Source: JAOUJD01 sp963726405 (GTDB lineage: Bacteria; Pseudomonadota; Gammaproteobacteria; Burkholderiales; Burkholderiaceae_F). From it: a stretch of 64,000 nt of DNA. Every line of letters begins with the position of its first letter. Position 1 is the first letter of the stretch. Below are positions 62,077 through 64,000 of the stretch, in pieces. The position numbers and the translations under genes were made by a program. Where the stretch lies: contig CAVSCF010000010.1 in NCBI GenBank assembly GCA_963726405.1, positions 37,189 to 101,188 of the forward strand. The letters are read 5' to 3'. Under the pieces are notes generated by a model that ran no database searches, was not told the origin of the DNA, and saw nothing but the letters and a program-made list of their open reading frames with translations.

Positions 62077-62110
62077 AGGACGCCGGGCTTGCGCGCGGCG
62101 TCCTCTCCGT
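62077..62110. terminator. Bidirectional terminator between the two DASS genes
   Basis: Stem AGGACGCC / GGCGTCCT with a 12-base loop between convergent genes; the flanking T-rich tracts are weak on the plus side and an A-run (AAA) precedes the stem for the minus side. Confidence 0.5.
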
Positions 62111-62123
62111 CTTCAGGCGCTGA

Positions 62124-63647
62124 TCAGCCGATCATCGCCATCCAGGGAACTCCAAGCAGCAGCAACGCGGCGATGAAGATGACGCCGAAGATCGCACCGA
62201 GGCGCCAGTAGTCTTTCGCCGGCAGATAGCCGCTGCCGTAGTACACCGGGCTGGGGCCGGTCGCGTAGGGCGTCAGGATGCCCATCATGCCGAGCGTCAG
62301 CGCGAGCAGCATCGCGAAGGTCCGCATGTCCATGCCCGGAATGCCGAGGCCGACCGCGAGGACGACCGGCAGCATCGCCGTCGTGTGCGCCGTGAGGCTG
62401 GCGAAGAGGTAGTGGGTGAAGAAGAAGACGGCGACCAGTCCGATCATCGCCATCATCGGGCTCACGCCAGTCATCTGCGCCCCGACGGTTTCCGCGAACC
62501 ACTTGACGAAGCCGACCTTCGCCAGGCCGTCGGCCAGCGCGACCAGCGTGGCGAACCACACCAGGGTGTTCCACGCCGCCTTGTTGGACACGACGTCGTC
62601 CCACGACACCACGCGGCCGATCACCATCAATACGATGACGACGATCGCTACCGTCGTGGCATTGATCACGTCGCCACCGAAGATCCACAGCGCGAGCGCG
62701 ACGACCACGAGCGCGGCCATCTCGATCTCGCGGCGGGTCAGCCCGCCCATGGACTTCAGCTCTTTCGCGGCCCAGGCCGGGACTTCGTCGCCGCTCTTCA
62801 CTTCCGGGGGATACAGGAAGTAGGTGAGCAGCGGCACGGCCAGCAGCAGCAGAATGCCCACCGGGGCGAATGCCATGAACCACTCGGTCCAGGTGATCGT
62901 CACCTTGGCGGTCTTGCTGATCAGTTCGATCGCCAGCAGGTTCGGAGCCAGCGCGGTGATGAACATCGAACTCGTCACGCAGGTGGCGGCGATCGCCGTC
63001 CACATCAGATATCCGCCGATGCGGCGCGAGGACGGGTCGTTCGGCTTGCTGTCGTACAGCGCGGGCAGGTTGCGGATCACCGGGAACACCGTGCCGCCGC
63101 TGCGGGCGGTATTGGAAGGCGTGAACGGCGCCAGCAGCAGGTCGGCGAACGCGATGGCGTAGCCGAGCGTCAGCGTGCGCTTGCCCATGACCTTGACGAG
63201 CCCGAGCGAGATGCGACGGCCGAGGCCGGTCTTCTCGTACCCGAGCGCGAACATGAACGCCGCGAAGATCAGCCACACGGTGGTGTTCGAGAAGCCGGAC
63301 AGCGCCCAGGTCAGTGCGGCGTTCGCCGGTTTGAAGCCGGGTTTGGCGAGTTCGGCCGGACCGAACAGCACGTACGGTGCGAGAACCGTGACCAGCGAAA
63401 TGCCGATCAGTCCGATCGCTGCGCCGGGCAGCGGCTCGACCATCAATGCGACGATGACGCCGGCGAAGATGGCGAAGAAGTACCACGCGTGCTGCGCGAG
63501 GCCTTCGGGGGGTGGAATCATCGCCAAAACGATCGTCACTGCGATCGGCAGCAGCGCCTTCCATGGAAATGCATGTCCGCCTTTCGCGGCGGTCGGCTGT
63601 ACTGCGGCGGGCACGTTGCCGGTGCCTGGGCTTGCCGCAACTGTCAT
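62124..63647 (-). CDS. DASS-family (SLC13/CitT) anion transporter
   Basis: A 507-residue membrane protein with about twelve helices and the DASS motifs PFTPSNTARSGGTVFPVI and a C-terminal ATGPSPVYYGSGYLPAKDY. The type resembles CitT/2-oxoglutarate-malate translocators. ATG 63647 has a strong GGAGGAC ribosome site. Related to the transporter at 60637 but longer, with an Ala/Pro-rich cytoplasmic N-terminus (1-28). Confidence 0.9.
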   Translation of the reverse strand: MTVAASPGTGNVPAAVQPTAAKGGHAFPWKALLPIAVTIVLAMIPPPEGLAQHAWYFFAIFAGVIVALMVEPLPGAAIGLIGISLVTVLAPYVLFGPAELAKPGFKPANAALTWALSGFSNTTVWLIFAAFMFALGYEKTGLGRRISLGLVKVMGKRTLTLGYAIAFADLLLAPFTPSNTARSGGTVFPVIRNLPALYDSKPNDPSSRRIGGYLMWTAIAATCVTSSMFITALAPNLLAIELISKTAKVTITWTEWFMAFAPVGILLLLAVPLLTYFLYPPEVKSGDEVPAWAAKELKSMGGLTRREIEMAALVVVALALWIFGGDVINATTVAIVVIVLMVIGRVVSWDDVVSNKAAWNTLVWFATLVALADGLAKVGFVKWFAETVGAQMTGVSPMMAMIGLVAVFFFTHYLFASLTAHTTAMLPVVLAVGLGIPGMDMRTFAMLLALTLGMMGILTPYATGPSPVYYGSGYLPAKDYWRLGAIFGVIFIAALLLLGVPWMAMIG

Positions 63648-63906
63648 GAAGTCCTCCGTTTCCCTGGTTGGCCGCGGTCCGGAGGAGGCGGTCTGGAGGC
63701 TGCCTTTCCGGTCCACGGCTAATTAATTGTCGTCACGGCGACAGTCGTCGCCATGACTTCGCTCAAAGGGGCGGGAAACGAAAGTCCAGTTTGCGAACGG
63801 TCGTGCTATTTTTTTCCGTGATGCGGCCAGCCTGGCCACATGGTGGAATTTCGTGGTTCGGTGAGGCACGAACAGCGCGGAACGGCCGCCGTGGATGCCC
63901 GTCTTC
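63648..63906. other. Intergenic region upstream of the minus-strand DASS transporter
   Basis: About 260 bases that should hold the promoter of the transporter. Open frames here lack ribosome sites and family resemblance. An A+T-richer stretch (around 63805-63820) is visible. Confidence 0.4.
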
Positions 63907-64000
63907 CTACTCCGGAGGCATCCCCAGTAGTTCGAACGTCCGGGCAAGATGGGTGTTCATGGGCCAGCTGAGCCGCACGCCCGACGGCAGCGACCGCACG
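63907..64000 (-). CDS. Possible C-terminal end of an unknown gene (partial)
   Basis: On the minus strand 31 codons reading in from the window edge, ending WPMNTHLARTFELLGMPPE and TAG at 63907-63909. The composition is protein-like, but no family can be named from so little sequence. Confidence 0.3.
   Translation of the reverse strand, partial: VRSLPSGVRLSWPMNTHLARTFELLGMPPE

Noticed and set aside
63723..63947. A 74-codon minus-strand frame before the DASS transporter
   Set aside because: Ends in the promoter region of the transporter, lacks a ribosome site and has no protein-like pattern; a different frame (63907-64000) reads better as a gene end.

Overview
The window is about two thirds G+C, gene dense and free of rRNA. 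Its gene content and order point to a betaproteobacterium: thrS-infC-rpmI-rplT-pheST-ihfA, surE-pcm-nlpD-rpoS, ndk-rlmN-pilW-rodZ-ispG-hisS-yfgM-bamB-der, hfq-hflX-hflK-hflC-DUF2065-hisZ-purA, rnr-rlmB, and rpsF-priB-rpsR-rplI-dnaB. PriB between rpsF and rpsR, HisZ next to PurA and a D-3-hydroxybutyrate dehydrogenase all fit that class; I cannot name the order or genus from sequence alone.

Left part (1-12070). A tight operon carries the end of a circularly permuted ATP-grasp protein, a TPR-GGDEF diguanylate cyclase, an alpha-E protein, a transglutaminase-like protease and an Anbu-type proteasome-like protease. A peptide-tagging or peptide-synthesis and degradation system of this make-up is predicted in the literature; the diguanylate cyclase embedded in it by overlapping start and stop codons is the unusual part. 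Then come bdhA and a divergent alpha/beta hydrolase, and a VOC-family gene split by a 1.74-kb element (6576-8314). The element has repeated, inverted Tn7/Mu-like end sites, a 6-bp direct repeat at its borders, no transposase, and a HigB/HigA-like toxin-antitoxin pair plus an orphan helical protein as cargo. A frameshifted flavodoxin, mtfA and relA follow.

Middle (12070-50900). This is mostly conserved housekeeping: translation (thrS, infC with an ATC start, rpmI, rplT, pheST, hisS, rnr, rlmB, rlmN, rlmD, ribosomal proteins), stress response (rpoS, surE, pcm, hfq, hflXKC), the envelope (nlpD, rodZ, bamB, yfgM, pilW) and small-molecule metabolism (ispG, ndk, hisZ, purA, HGPRT-like). tRNA genes are Val(GAC), Pro(GGG) and Leu(CAG). 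Between tRNA-Val and thrS lies a short, threonine-rich reading frame followed by an intrinsic terminator that ends 13 bases before the thrS start, which looks like a transcription-attenuation leader. An AlkB-like membrane di-iron monooxygenase and a CobB-type sirtuin sit between rlmB and rpsF.

Right part (50900-64000). dnaB is interrupted in frame by two inteins. The first lies inside the Walker A loop, starts with Ala and has the Trp-Cys-Thr signature of class 3 inteins; the second is a standard Cys1 intein. Both keep two LAGLIDADG motifs. Beyond are DUF47 and DUF456 proteins, a porin, a minus-strand group (ion channel, frameshifted CAX-type Ca2+/H+ exchanger, periplasmic protein) and two convergent DASS-family anion transporters. 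Three separate genes carry single-base frameshifts, which may be sequence errors rather than true decay.
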